From: Bidens hawaiensis
Taxonomy: Eukaryota; Streptophyta; Magnoliopsida; Asterales; Asteraceae
Assembly: GCA_021521415.1 (NCBI GenBank)
Contig: JAIQDT010000061.1
Span: 4,216,001-4,280,000, forward strand
DNA: 64,000 nucleotides
Direction: 5' to 3'
A program made the position numbers and the translations under genes. Shown piece after piece: positions 34,801 through 46,884 of this stretch. The notes below the pieces were generated by a model that searched no databases, was not told where the DNA came from, and saw only the letters and a program-made list of their open reading frames with translations. Positions within the stretch are counted from its first letter, which is position 1. Every line of letters begins with the position of its first letter.

Positions 34801-35887
34801 CGAAGAAGTTAAGAAATTTGGATTCATCAAAAATGGTGATGAAGCTTGTGTGTATAAGAAAGCTAGTGGAAGCATCATTACCTTCTTAGTATTGTATGTT
34901 GATGACATACTACTATTTGGGAATGACATTCCAACCATGGAGGGTGTAAAAGCATGGCTTGGAAGTTGTTTTTCAACCAAAGATCTTGGTGAAGCCACCT
35001 ATATTTTGGGAATAAAGATTTATAGGGATAGATCAAGGCAGTTGATAGGTTTAAACCATAGTGCATACATTGACAAAATCTTGAAGAGGTTCAAGATGGA
35101 GAACTTTAAGAAAGGTTTAGTACCTATTCAAAGAGCAAGATATTGAGTGCATCTCAATGTCCAAGCTCGAAGGAAGAGCAAGATAGAATGAATAGGATCC
35201 CATACGCATCGGCTATTGGATCCATCATGTATGCAATGGTATGCACTAGACCGGATGTATCATGCACTTTAAGCATGACAAGTAGATTCCAACATAATCC
35301 GGGAAGTAGCCATTGAATGGCGGTTAAGAGTATATTGAAATACTTTAGAATGACTAAGAACATGTTTCTAATATACAGTTCGGGTGAGGAGGAACTCGTT
35401 GTAAAAGGTTACACAGATGCGAGTTTCCAAACTGATCGAGATGATTCTCGATCACAATCGGTATATGTTTTCATTATGAATGGTGGGGCAGTCTCTTGGA
35501 AGAGCTCGAAACAAGATGTGGTAGCCTTATCCACCACAGAATCGGAATACATTCGTCGCCTCATTGGCAGCTCAAGAAGCTACGTGGATAAGGAAATTCA
35601 TTGCCGACCTAGGGGTGGTCCGTACCATTCAGGACCCTCTAGAGATCTTTTGTGACAACGAGGGAGCGATTGCTCAAATCAAGGAACCTCGTGCACATCA
35701 AAAGATGAGGCACAATGAGCAGAGGTTCAACTACATAAGGGATGAAGTTGAAAAGGGAAAGATATGTATTCGCAAAGTTCACACCGATCAAAACATTGCG
35801 GATCCACTCACGAAGCTCATTGAAAGACCAAAGCATGAGGGTCATACTTGTGCCTTAGGACTTCGATATTCTAGTGATTGGATATGA
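31871..35887 (+). pseudogene. Copia gag-pol polyprotein, 3 stops and 2 frameshifts
   Basis: One ORF of about 1,338 codons starting MAAINNPPNV. Domains in order: gag (LTQARVERFEMVRALH near 32220), CCHC knuckle CFGCGEIGHWMRNC (32674-32715), protease WVLDTGCGTHIC (32818-32855), pre-integrase (LWHCHLGN), integrase (HLDVCGPF, FIDDYSRYG, HNGMSERRNQT), reverse transcriptase (QMDAKTAFLNGH, YVDD at 34895-34906) and RNase H (KGYTDASF, ALSTTESEY, HTDQNIADPLTK). Breaks: TAG at 31991, TGA at 34736, frameshift near 35125, TGA at 35314, frameshift near 35555. Each stop is one substitution from a sense codon expected in the family. Catalytic residues are otherwise intact. Confidence 0.95.
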
Positions 35888-36644
35888 TCGAATTTTGTAT
35901 TTGGATATCGGAACAATTGTTATTTTGACTCATTCATATGATTATGGTTTATGATTATGACATTTTCAGTTATGTTCCATTTTAGCATGTTTAAATCCAT
36001 GAATAAGTTACTTGTTCTAAATGTCCGTAGTCGATCATATTTGTGGGAACAAATATGAAGGTAAGACTATTATGAACTTGGATTGGTGGATATTCATGGG
36101 ATATGAATATAGAGCAAGGGTCGCTTCCAAGATTCATAGATATTTATGGGTTATAAATATTGGACTGACTCGCTCTCAAATGTTACTACATGGAATCCTT
36201 GTGATTGATCATAAGTAAATTTGAGTAAAGGTGAATATCATAGTATCTTCCGATTTGAGATACATATTGGGTCTTGATATTCACCGAATATTGTACTTTG
36301 ACTTAATTCTTCACTGCTCTGAAACATGATAGTACATAAGTCTAAGATCAGGTATGGTACAAGGTGATTGTGAGAGACGTATGTAGTCAAGAGGGGATTT
36401 GTCCCACTTATTCGTTGAGAGTGAGATGTCTAAGGCCTGAAAGCTAAATCAACAGAGAATGATCACTCTGTGTCTCTGGATTTGACATGACATCTGTGGC
36501 AAAAGGATAAATGATAGATGTACTCAAGTAAGGGACTTGAAGGGGATGATGTTATTGAATGGCACTTAGTCATGCGTATTAGGGGTAGTAAACCGTTGTT
36601 AGGCAGTATTTGCTACCTGCATCAATCTTCTATGTATCTTGTAC
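35888..36644 (+). other. Copia 3' non-coding region
   Basis: About 0.75 kb between the polyprotein and the PPT; no ORF or repeat worth noting. Confidence 0.8.
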
Positions 36645-36655
36645 AAGTGGGAGAT
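36645..36655 (+). promoter_or_regulatory. Polypurine tract of the copia element
   Basis: AAGTGGGAGAT directly before the 3' LTR; primes second-strand synthesis. Confidence 0.8.
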
Positions 36656-37425
36656 TATTGGACTCAATATGCTCAAGACACATATTATTAATGATGTGGC
36701 TAGTACGCTATGATCCAAGCATGTCACATATAATGTTTTATAACATAAATGGAAAGTTAAAAATAACAATAATAATAATGAGAAAGGACGCCCCCCCTCT
36801 CTTGTTCTCTTTTATTATTTTATTATTATATATGATATAGTGGAGACATACAAGGATTGTGAATGGTGGATTTGGGTGGTGCCACTTTGAAAGATTTATT
36901 ATCTTTCTTTCTTTAATTTCTCTCAACAAAATAACAATACAACACAAGTATACTAGAGGAAAAACTCTCTCTACTCCTCTCTTCTTCTCTTGGACGGTCA
37001 AGAGTAAGACAAGAGGAAAAATCCTCTACTAAATCTCAACTCTCTTTCTCTCTTGGGGTTTACGGCCAAAGGAATGGGCAAGGAAGGAGTTGATTTCAAG
37101 TGTGAATCCTAGCTTAATCAAGGTGTATTGTCGGAGGCTTGGGGTATGCAAGCTTGAGGACCTTCCCTTTGAAGTTCTTGCCTTCCAACCATCCTCTCCT
37201 TCACCCGGATTTGATTCTCTTGAAAGGTATCCTTACATGCATGGACTTATAGTGACAAGCATGTGTTTGATAGTATGTATTTTCGTATATGGATCCGGGC
37301 TTGGGTTTTGCATGTGTAAAATAGTTTTTACATATATCAAATTAACAAGATTTAAAACTAATTTCCGCTGCATTTTTGGTAAAATTGGGATTTTATCACT
37401 TTGATAATCTTGTTAAAACCCAACA
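36656..37425 (+). mobile_element. 3' LTR of the copia element (770 bp)
   Basis: Starts TATTGGACTC (the TG end mutated to TA) and ends AAAACCCAACA. It lacks about 235 bp present in the 5' LTR; the deletion lies between two CCAAG copies of the longer LTR, leaving one. Followed by the right target copy tgtgg (37426-37430). Confidence 0.92.
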
Positions 37426-37430
37426 TGTGG

Positions 37431-37889
37431 GACCCTACGTTTTTCACTCCTTTGCATAAAGTTAAACAGTAGAATTTTATTATTCTTTCATGTATGTGGA
37501 CATGTTTAGATGCTCGTATTAATTTCGTTAATGTGTATGCTCCTAAGTTAGCTTCTGATAGAAAAGTGATTTGGTCTGAGCTGCTCAATTTGAAGACGAG
37601 TTTCCCTGGGTGGTGGGTTATCATGGGCAATTTTAACGAAACTAGGATAAAAGAAGATAGATTGCCGGCTTTTAGTTGTGAATCGGATATGGCAGCATTT
37701 AATAATTTCATTTTTGGAGGCGGGCTTTTTGAATATAATATGGGGGTCGCCGATTCATGTGGATGAGTGATGACGGTTGTCATCTAAGTAAGATACATCA
37801 TTTTCTTGTCTATCGCAATTTTATAGACAAGTGGCCTTCAGGGTCGGTTACTACTTTTCCGAGGTATCTTTCGGATCATTGTCTGTTAG
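37431..37889 (+). pseudogene. LINE ORF2, endonuclease C-terminal part
   Basis: Continues in frame from 29368: DPTFF..., then INFVNVYAPK, WWVIMGNFNE (37614-37643; the usual Asp of GDFN is Asn here) and the C-terminal SDH catalytic triplet at 37871-37879. A one-base loss at the G-run at about 37742 shifts the frame. With Asp replaced by Asn in the GDFN motif the endonuclease would probably be inactive. The sequence is cut again at 37894 by a solo LTR. Confidence 0.85.
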
Positions 37890-37894
37890 TCTTT
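37890..37894. repeat. Target-site duplication tcttt, left copy
   Basis: Identical to 40071-40075; deletion of the LTR plus one copy joins LLVF to SASSRRF in frame. Confidence 0.9.
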
Positions 37895-39505
37895 TGTAAC
37901 ACCCATGAAACTTCCGGTTTAATGATTTAGCGCGTGTAAAGTATGTATAACTCTGGGGACTTAACCGACGTTTCTCGGAAGCCTTTACGTCATCCCGGTA
38001 CGTTAAAGAGCTTAACTTTTCCTTCTATTTTGCCTTACACTTCAATTTGGAGGGACTTGGATGTAACTATTTTATTTATATCATAAAACAAATAAACCCT
38101 AACCCCTAACCCTTTCTAGCAGCCGATCGGCCCTCAAGACCCCCCCTGCTCGTTTTTCTTCTGCCCAGCCAAGTTTCAGCCATGAAAACTTCAATTCAAG
38201 GTCGGTTTTATGATTCCCCATGTCTTTTACACCTTAAATGATCATATTACCGCGCTTATTGGTCGTTAAGGTTGAGTTTTGATGATAACAGTTTGCTGAC
38301 AGATTCGTATACGTTTATTGTAGGGTCTGTAACTCGATGATAATCCATTGTTTTTTATTGATTCTTGATTCCATGATGTTCTACTTTGAGTCTAGTTTCC
38401 AGAAAGGTATAATACGTAATTTTTGTATGAGATTTGAATGGTTTTTATGAATTTATAAAATCAAGTGTCAAAGCTGATGCGGGATGACGGATTCTGGTCT
38501 GTCTTCCCGACGTCATTACCTTTTTTCGACAGGTCCAAATTGGTTGGTTCCACTTCTGGAAGTTAGTATGTTGAGTTAGAAACCAAACCCAATTGGAATC
38601 GTTTAATTTTGTTTAGTAATGAATTTTATAAAAATAAAACCATTTTGTTGCACAATGAAATAGCTGCACGTACCTTGTTGTGTTTGAGGAATTTTTATAA
38701 TTTTTGTGTACAATAGAAAAATATAATAAAAATATTTTTATAAACCTAAGACATTTATTAAAGTCTGGTAAAAATTTAATAATTTATTTCAAAGGTTATC
38801 CTATGTAATTAAATGCATCTTCGCATGCTAAAATCTACACGTTTTACTCGTTATTAATCGATAAGTTCGTTTTAGGCTTTACCGGTGGATTTGGTTAGTT
38901 GAAAGGTTTTAGGGGCTAAGGTAAAGTAATTGGGCCAAGTGTTGGGTCTTGGGCCAAGTTGTTGGGCCTTGGGCCAAAGTGTTGGGCTTGAACGGCCCAT
39001 TAGGCAAGAGTGTTCTTACGGTCTAGTTTAGTAACGCGTTTTGTATAATTTACAGGCCCTTGCTTGTGATTGTGCATTTAGGGATTTCCTAGCTCGTTGC
39101 AGGTGTTCGATTGATTTCAGGTGAGTTCTTGATGCCCCGTTTAACTCTTTTTAAATTTTAGGCTAGCATGCACACCTAAGTGTTTTTTTACTTGATGAAA
39201 TGTTTTAAACGATTTTATATAGGCTTGCTAGTATATGGTCGGCCTTGGGATGTTAAATATATATATACACACACATTATTGTTTGGCCTATATTTGGCGA
39301 TGTTGTAGTCGTTTCGACTACTGATGTTGCGTATGCCTACTTTATGCATTGATGTTACATGTTTGGGTTGTACGTTTGCTCGACCCTGATGTTATTACTT
39401 GGATGATATATATGTAGGTATATATAATTATAAGGATGCTTTCATATATAATTATAAGGATGTTTATATATAATTATAAGGACGATTATATTTAATTGTA
39501 AGGAT

Positions 39506-39570
<65 letters not shown>

Positions 39571-40070
39571 TATAAGGATGATTACTTATTGTTGATGATG
39601 GCCTAACTGTTTTATCCCGTTTATTTGGCCTAACTGTTATATCCCTTTTATTTTAAAACTCTTGGAATGACTATTATGATTATTATTATTATAGATGTTA
39701 TTTATAAAAACTTGAACTCACTCAGTTCAAGCTGACTTTGTGTGCATGTTAGGGTGAGTTTCAGGTTAGGAAGAGGATGCCTTATCTCTTGAACGTGCAC
39801 AAAGCTACTTGGACGGTGAAGGGCATACGTGGATAGAAGAATGTAATTTGAACAATTTTATTTTAAATGGTTTTACGAATTATATTTAAAATTGGTTTTG
39901 GGCAAAATTTCCGGGTTTAAGGGAACTTACTTCACTATTTATGTTTTCCGCTGAATTTACATTCTGAGATGTTTGTTTTAATGGAAGAAACCGTTTTCAA
40001 GTTTTAATTACTTTAATAAGTATTTTGTATGAATACCAACTATGGGGCTCCCGGGGTTCGGGGCCTTACA
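37895..40070. mobile_element. Solo Tekay-like gypsy LTR (2,176 bp)
   Basis: Begins TGTAACACCC and ends GGGGCCTTACA with a perfect 5-bp target duplication. The block ACTCACTCAGTTCAAGCTGAC at 39717-39737 (split: ACTCACTCAG / TTCAAGCTGAC) has a counterpart in the solo LTR at 45561-47650 and is typical of Tekay/Del LTRs (inference). Contains a GGGCC-rich short repeat near 38930-39000 and a long (TA)n tract. Confidence 0.93.
39505..39575. repeat. (TA)n microsatellite
   Basis: About 70 bp of alternating TA, preceded by four copies of a TATAATTATAAGGATG-like unit (39419-39505). Confidence 0.95.
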
Positions 40071-42202
40071 TCTTTTCTGCTAGTTCAAGGAGATTCGGTC
40101 CGGTTCCTTTTAAGTTCTTCAACTCTTGGTTGACTTGTGATGGGCTGGGTGAAGTTGTTGTTCACTTGTGGGGAAACGATAGTCTTTATAGTTTCAAAGA
40201 ACTTAATTTGATGTGGAAGCTTAAGCGGCTAAAACTTGATATCAAAGCTTGGAAATCAAGTTGCAAAGTAGATGATGAGGAAGAATTGAACCGTTTGACT
40301 AGAGGTATAAATAATATTGAAGTTAGGGCCGAAGCCAGGGGTATTTCTGATTTTGATAAGGAGACTCAGACCAATTCAAAAGAAAATATTTTGGAAATTA
40401 ATCTAAGAAAAAACTTGGACCTGTCAAAAGGCCAAAGTTCGATGGGATGTAGAGGGAGATGAGAATAGTCGATTCTTTCATGGTGCTGTTAATGGGAATA
40501 TTAGGCCCATAATAAATGACATCTCATTAAATGGTATTTGGGAGACGGACCCCGAGTTGGTTAAAGATGGTTTCTTCAATTTCTTGGCTTCAAAATTTGA
40601 TGAGCAGGAGGTTGATAGACCGAGGCTTATCAATCCTAATATTAATAGGCTTTCAGAGTATGTTAGGTATTGGTTTGAAATGCCTTTTACTATGTTAGAG
40701 GTGAAAGAGGCCATGTGGGCTTGTGGAAATGAAAAGTCTCTGGACTCGGACGGCTTTACTTTTAAATTCATTAAATTCTTTTGGGATGTGTTAAGTGGTG
40801 ATTTCTTGGCGTTTGTAAAAGAGTTTGAGCGGATTGGTTTTTTGAATAATGGGTGCAACTCATCATTTCTCCATCTTATTCCAAAAAAAAAGGACCCTGT
40901 GGTGTTTAACGATTTTCGTCTAATAATTTAATTGGATGTATGTCTATGGTGATTTCCAAACTACTTGTTGTTAGGCTTAAGAAAGTGATTTCTGGGCTAC
41001 TTGGAGATGAGCAATCTGCTTACATTGAAGGTAGGAATATTATGGATGGCCATTTATAATAGTTAATGAGGTTATTTCTTGGATCAACAGTTGCAAGAAA
41101 AAATGTATGTTATTTAAAGTTGATTTTAATAAAGCTTTTGAATCGATTAACTGGTCTTATATTGACTTAGTGATGGAGAATATGGGTTTTCAGGCTAGAT
41201 GGAGACATTGGATTCAATCGAGTCTTTCTTCGGGTCGGGCTTCGGTTTAGTCAATTGTTCCCCAACATCTGAATTTGACTTCAAGCAAGGCGTTAAGTAA
41301 GGGGACTAACTCGCTCCTTTTCTTTTCATAATTTCCATGGAGGGGCTTAATGTTATCGTGAAAACAGCAATTCAGCAAAATCTTATTAAAGGGATCCGGT
41401 TACCGAAGAATGGTTCTGTTATTTCTCACGTTATGTACGCTGATGGCGTCATGTTCATTGGTGAATGGGTCGCTAGTGATATGGTGAACCTGGCAAGGTT
41501 GTTAATGTGCTTTTATTTATCTTCGGGCTTAAAGGTGAATTTTAGCAAAGGCAAGGTGTTCGGTGTTGGGGTCTCAAATCAAGAGATTAGCTCATTTGCT
41601 TCTATCACTCACTGTGAAGCTGGCGCACTCCCAGTTATGTATCTTGGATTGCCAGTGGGTGTAAATATGGGGTTATGGAAGGATAGGGATCTGGTAACAG
41701 ATCGTACCAAGAAGAGGTTGAATGGTTGGAAGGAAAGTTCATTATCCTTTGGGGCTAGACTCACCTAACTTAAGGCGGTTTTAAGTAGTCTACCTCTTTA
41801 TTATTTTTCTATGTTTCAAGTCCCGTTAAAAGTTGTGGCTGATCTAGAGAAAATTAGGAGGAATTTTTTGTGGGGTGGTTCTTCGGACAAAAAGAAAATT
41901 AATTAGGTGGCATGGGAAAAAGTGGTTAAGCCAGTGAGATATGGAGGTTTAGGAGTAGGTTGCCTTAAAATGATTAATTTAGCGCTATTAGATAAATGAC
42001 GGTGGAGATGGCACTTAGAAAAGGAATCTTTGTGGGTTAAATGTGTCAACGCAGTTCATTCAAATCGTTCTTATACGGATGGCAAAATGGCGAGATCTTC
42101 TATCTGTGGGTCTTGGCATAAAATATCTAATATTGGTACTTTTTTCTACTCAATGGATATTGATTTGGCTAGCTTGTTTGTAAGGAAAGTGGGTTTGATA
42201 AC
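40071..42202 (+). pseudogene. LINE ORF2, reverse transcriptase and downstream
   Basis: Starts SASSRRFGPVPFKFFNSWL. Then come the conserved RT blocks: DGFTFKFIKFFW (40750-40785), LIPKKKDP (40878-40901), SAYIEGRNIMDGH (41015-41055) and FKVDFNKAFESINW (41116-41157). The catalytic box reads YADG instead of YADD (41436-41447). After it come LKVNFSKGK, YLGLPVG, LWGGSSDKK and WVKCV. Stops at about 41250, 41767, 41904 and 41998 and several frameshifts. The following zinc-binding region and tail are beyond the Athila-derived insertion at 42203. Confidence 0.9.
41788..42167 (+). repeat. LINE block that has two inverted copies in the neighbouring LTR
   Basis: This block occurs in reverse complement at 42401-42780 and, shorter, at 42781-43121. 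By eye I see no difference between the copies, even in the damaged codons. Facing copies are about 230 bp apart. Confidence 0.9.
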
Positions 42203-44718
42203 TGATGTGCTAAAAGTAGTTATATAAAAACAAGTTAATCTAGACACTAAGTAATAAATTCTAGACTCTTAAACTTAACTAAACTACTAACCGGCAAGTG
42301 AACCGATCGACTCTAGTACAGCTAAGTGAGTCCGGATATCAAACCCACAAGACTCTTTAAATTACGTTTACTAGCTAATTAGACTAAACTACAGACATGA
42401 CAAATCAATATCCATTGAGTAGAAAAAAGTACCAATATTAGATATTTTATGCCAAGACCCACAGATAGAAGATCTCGCCATTTTGCCATCCGTATAAGAA
42501 CGATTTGAATGAACTGCGTTGACACATTTAACCCACAAAGATTCCTTTTCTAAGTGCCATCTCCACCGTCATTTATCTAATAGCGCTAAATTAATCATTT
42601 TAAGGCAACCTACTCCTAAACCTCCATATCTCACTGGCTTAACCACTTTTTCCCATGCCACCTAATTAATTTTCTTTTTGTCCGAAGAACCACCCCACAA
42701 AAAATTCCTCCTAATTTTCTCTAGATCAGCCACAACTTTTAACGGGACTTGAAACATAGAAAAATAATAAAGAGGTAGACTGAGTAGAAAAAAGTACCAA
42801 TATTAGATATTTTATGCCAAGACCCACAGATAGAAGATCTCGCCATTTTGCCATCCGTATAAGAACGATTTGAATGAACTGCGTTGACACATTTAACCCA
42901 CAAAGATTCCTTTTCTAAGTGCCATCTCCACCGTCATTTATCTAATAGCGCTAAATTAATCATTTTAAGGCAACCTACTCCTAAACCTCCATATCTCACT
43001 GGCTTAACCACTTTTTCCCATGCCACCTAATTAATTTTCTTTTTGTCCGAAGAACCACCCCACAAAAAATTCCTCCTAATTTTCTCTAGATCAGCCACAA
43101 CTTTTAACGGGACTTGAAACACTAAAGAACTAAGATTTAAACTAAAATTAGACTAATTAATAAAACTAAAAACGACTTAACTTATGACTTGGATTTAACT
43201 CAGATAATGACAAACAACCACCTAGGCTAGACTCCCTAATGTATCAATTATCAAATAGTTGGAAAATGCTAAGTTATGGAACCGGGATCTTAAATTATTT
43301 AGTTAAAGAAAACCCAAACAAGACCCCTGACCCTTCTTAAGAAGACACCTATGGATTTCTATTAAGTTCTTAAAAACACCAGTTTAATTAGACTCCCTTA
43401 CGGTCGCTAATTTAATTTATGACAAGTACCTGTATAAAAAATCCTACCTTACAGCGCGAAAATCAAAGGTAGTTCAAAGTATTCACTCAACTAGATAAAC
43501 AAGGCTGAAAAATCAAACCTGGACGGACTCCTTACGAAGAACTAAATCTAGCAATCTTAAACAACCAAGACTTATCATATAATCTATCACCTCACAGCTA
43601 TTTAGATTAGCAGCACACTTAGGTCTATTTGATTTATTAATATTGTTCCAATGGCTTTATTGCAAATCAACCATAAACTAGTAAAAAACACACATTAGAT
43701 GACCTAACAGAATCCTATCATATGACAGACAAGCACCAAGGAAATTGTGAAACAACAAACTCGTCAAACAATCCTAAGCACACATGTGCATCGAATAAAT
43801 AACAAGAAACCTCTTACTTAATCATAAACCATAACAAAAGCAAAATCCAAACTAAAATCCAACGTCAACAAAAGTTCATCATAAACCTAGGTGGTCTAGG
43901 GGTTTAGCCAACAACCATACTCAAGACCAAAAGATAATAAATAAGTTCAAACAATAAATTCATGACAAAAATAATAAATTCAAACCGAATAGTAATAATG
44001 TTTGGATGAGTAGGTGTTGAACCAAAATGCTCTCTGCTCAAACCAAGGGCTTGCTCTCTCTTTTCTTTTTTCTTTCTTTTACAATGGAGAGTATCTTTCT
44101 GGCGGCCTCCAATCTGCCGTTCCCCCTCAAAACTTGCGGCTCCCAATCTTTTATAATATTCGCTGTCCATAAATTATTTATATCCCTCCACCGACTCCAA
44201 ATTCTTTTTCTTTATTCATGGCCCACTTTAGCCCTTCGGTCGATCCGAATTTAGAGTCCAAAACCAATTAGTGTGGGCCTTTTAATTTGTTTTGCTTCAC
44301 AGGCTGATATCATAATTTTTTTTGGTCCTTTTACAATTATCTTGAGTAGTGCTTAACTCCAAGTCCAATCATCACGTGGAATCTTCTACCAATTCACAAA
44401 ACAAATAAATGAATATTAAATTCAATTTATGTCAACGACTCGTTTTAATGTGAATTACGTATAAAGCAGTCACTTTCTTTAATTCTCAAACAAATCTATT
44501 AATATGCATTTTAGGTAAACATAATTTACATATTTTATCGTTATTAATTATTTATATTATTATTATTATTAATTTATTATTTTAAGCTTGTATTTACCTG
44601 AAACCTTTAAAATTCAAATATGAGGTAAATAGAAATATATTCAACGGAAACCTAACTCAAAGTACTAAAAAGTTTTGGAAATATTTATATAATCATATGT
44701 ATATTTTATACCTTATCA
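42203..44718 (-). mobile_element. 3' LTR of the Athila-derived element, enlarged by LINE copies
   Basis: On the + strand it runs from TGATGTGCTAAAAG to CCTTATCA. The first 198 bp match 49860-50059 with about 3% differences. From 42401 to 43121 foreign LINE sequence replaces about 32 bp present in the sister LTR, after which homology resumes at CTAAAGAA. Without the insert the LTR would be about 1.8 kb. Homology to the sister LTR cannot be followed past about 50150. Confidence 0.85.
42401..43121 (-). repeat. Two tandem inverted LINE copies inside the LTR
   Basis: Copy 1 (42401-42780) is the reverse complement of 41788-42167. Copy 2 (42781-43121) is the reverse complement of 41812-42153, a direct repeat of copy 1 with a period of 365 bp. 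Together with the adjacent LINE this makes a near-perfect 380-bp inverted repeat with a spacer of about 230 bp. Confidence 0.92.
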
Positions 44719-44738
44719 AATATCTCCACACTTGAACC
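44719..44738 (-). promoter_or_regulatory. Polypurine tract of the Athila-derived element
   Basis: On the - strand GGTTCAAGTGTGGAGATATT precedes the LTR start TGATAAGG. Its core CAAGTGTGG is repeated in the interior at about 47966, 48369 and 48510. Confidence 0.7.
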
Positions 44739-45555
44739 TTTTTCATCCCTGGAAAAGATATTTGAAATGGAATCAGAATCGGAAAATTGGTCTTAAAAAC
44801 ATATAGGTTATTTTAAAGCTCAGATAAACGCAAAAACCATGATTGCCAATATTTTTGTCCACTTAAACCCAACCACCAGCCTATCAAGCCCCCAAGCACA
44901 TTTAGCAATTTAAGTTTAAGTTATATCAAAAACCTATGGGTCTCACACCTTTAGAGTTAAGATCCACCTACCCCATCTCAAGCATAGTAAAGATAATTAA
45001 AAATTGAGTTGAAGCAAACTGGTTCAACATATCACCGTAAGATAAGAACCCCTTAATGGTAAGAAGAAAATACACTTAGATGGAATTAAGGATGATAGGT
45101 CAAGTGAGGTCGTACGAGCATGTCCTAAATGTTATTGGACTTTGTCCTATATATTTTCTAAGAAAATATTTATTGACTAAAAACTTTCGAGTCCCAATAG
45201 TGTGTCCTCAAAGTCACCATCCCCTTGGTAACACGTAAACTCTAAGTCTCGTCTAGTATGTGCACTTTGGTCTCTTTTTCTATTTTTGAGAATGCTTCAT
45301 TGGCATTTTTCATTACATAACTTTCTCACTTTTACTTTTCTTTTTATTTATTTTTTTTCATATTTTTTATTTATTTTTTTATTGTGCACTTAGGCATCTT
45401 TAACTTAAAAATATATAACTAAAGACTAAAGCTCGTATAAAATTGGACATTTACTGGGCGCCACCACTTCTAAATTAATTTTCATAAAATGGAGTTGCAT
45501 GCTAATTTAAAGTGCATTCAATTCTCACCACCTTAGGGTAATCAGCTTATGATAA
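44739..45555. other. Non-coding interior of the Athila-derived element, distal part
   Basis: AT-rich, T-runs at 45330-45385; no credible ORF. Confidence 0.7.
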
Positions 45556-45560
45556 TACTC
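45556..45560. repeat. Target-site duplication tactc, left copy
   Basis: Identical to 47651-47655. Confidence 0.9.
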
Positions 45561-46189
45561 TGTAACATCCAACTTTTTGTTAAATAATAAATGACGGAAA
45601 GTTTTGTTATTAACTGTGTGTCGTTAAGTTAGTCGTGTGTTAAATGTTTGGATAAGGATTTGAAATAGGAATGGAGAGTGGGTGGTGGGACCCATAACCC
45701 ACTATATAAACCCAACCCACCCACCATTTCACCATTTTGTCTCCCTCCCCACACACTAAAAACACACACACTTCTTCTCTCAAACACCCGGATCCAAATC
45801 CGAGCAAAAGAAAGGTGAATCTCGTGTTCAACGTCATTGAGCAACAAGAAACGTTTGGAAGATCCTGCATATTGTCCCGATCTGAACTCGAACCCGAAGT
45901 AAAAGGTAGGTTTCGGTTTAAATGGTTAAGTTTTATGGTTAGAATCGGCATGCAAACAGATGTAATGATAGATCGGGTTGTGAAATGTAAGTAAAATATA
46001 AACTTGGTAAGTTATAACCTCTCGGGTGCACTTTGTGATAAAAAGGTGGTGTTTGGACTTTGAGAGATGGGTTCAGGATCAGGTGCATGGGGTCAGAATG
46101 TGTCGAAAGTTGGGAAAGAGTAAAAAATCAGGTCCTGAGGAAGAGCCACGAAGTAAAATGGCATTAAAATGGTAAAAACGAAGAAAGGA

Positions 46190-46385
46190 AGGCATTTCAC
46201 TTCGCTCAGCCTTGAGAAGCGAAACAGGCATTTCGTTTCGCTCAGCCTTGAGAAGCGAAACAGGCATTTCGCTTCGCTCAGCCATGCGAAGCGAAACGCT
46301 CCCATGCGAAGCGAAACACTCCCATGCGAAGCGAAGCGCTCCCATACGAAGCGAAACGCTCCCATGTGAAGCGAAACGAAACCTC
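46190..46385. repeat. Tandem arrays built on GCGAAGCGAAAC
   Basis: Three 36-bp units (GGCATTTCGCTTCGCTCAGC then a linker) are followed by four or five 20-bp units (GCTCCCATGCGAAGCGAAAC). TTCGCTTCGC in the first type is complementary to GCGAAGCGAA in both, so units can fold on each other. Confidence 0.9.
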
Positions 46386-46884
46386 CCATGCGAAATTGTT
46401 TAAGCTGTGACCCGATTAATTTTCTGATGCGTTTTTGTTAAAGGACTGTTAACGAAAATAAAATTTTTCCGAGCTAACCTGCCCCTTGAACTCTGCTAGG
46501 GGCTGCCGCCCCTAGACCCCGCTGCCAGGGGCGCTGCCCCCGGACCCCCGTTAGATGAGAGTTTCATTAACTTAGATGTAGGAAGTAGTAGTAATGGATA
46601 ATTGACACGCGTAATGTATTGTACAGTTAGCCGTGCTCAACTAAGGAAGGGCATTACCATTAACGGCGAGAGAAACTGACTCCAGGTGAGTTCTAGCCCC
46701 ATTTCCTTGTTATGTTTTCGGGGTTGTGTGCATTCTTCTTAGTGGCAGTTAAAAGGCTTATCTTAAGTGATAGGTATATGATACGTATATGATCGTGCAT
46801 TGAAAGTTATTGCTATAGGATGGTTATGTGAATGAATGTGTATGTAAATATTATATGCATAAGACAAGTAAAGTATGCGCTTAT

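Larger units (their letters stand above)
29369..37425 (+). mobile_element. Full-length Ty1/copia element, decayed
   Basis: The structure is 5' LTR (29369-30373), PBS (30375-30388), leader, gag-pol (31871-35887), 3' non-coding, PPT (36645-36655), 3' LTR (36656-37425) and a perfect 5-bp target duplication. Total 8,057 bp. The single gag-pol frame is broken by three stops and two frameshifts, so the copy is not autonomous. The LTRs are very similar apart from one 235-bp deletion, so insertion into the LINE is fairly recent compared with the LINE's own decay. Confidence 0.95.
27254..42202 (+). mobile_element. L1-type LINE, split by three insertions
   Basis: Segments: 27254-29368 (ORF1 and start of ORF2), 37426-37894 (rest of the endonuclease), 40071-42202 (reverse transcriptase and downstream). 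Interruptions are a copia element, a solo LTR and, at 42203, an Athila-derived element; the first two junctions rejoin in frame after removing the insert and one target copy. The remaining 3' end of the LINE should lie right of the window. All domains carry stops or frameshifts. It is the oldest layer of the right-hand nest. Confidence 0.85.

Noticed and set aside
39505..39575. (TA)n tract as a replication origin or matrix-attachment site
   Set aside because: Simple microsatellite in a solo LTR; no further support.
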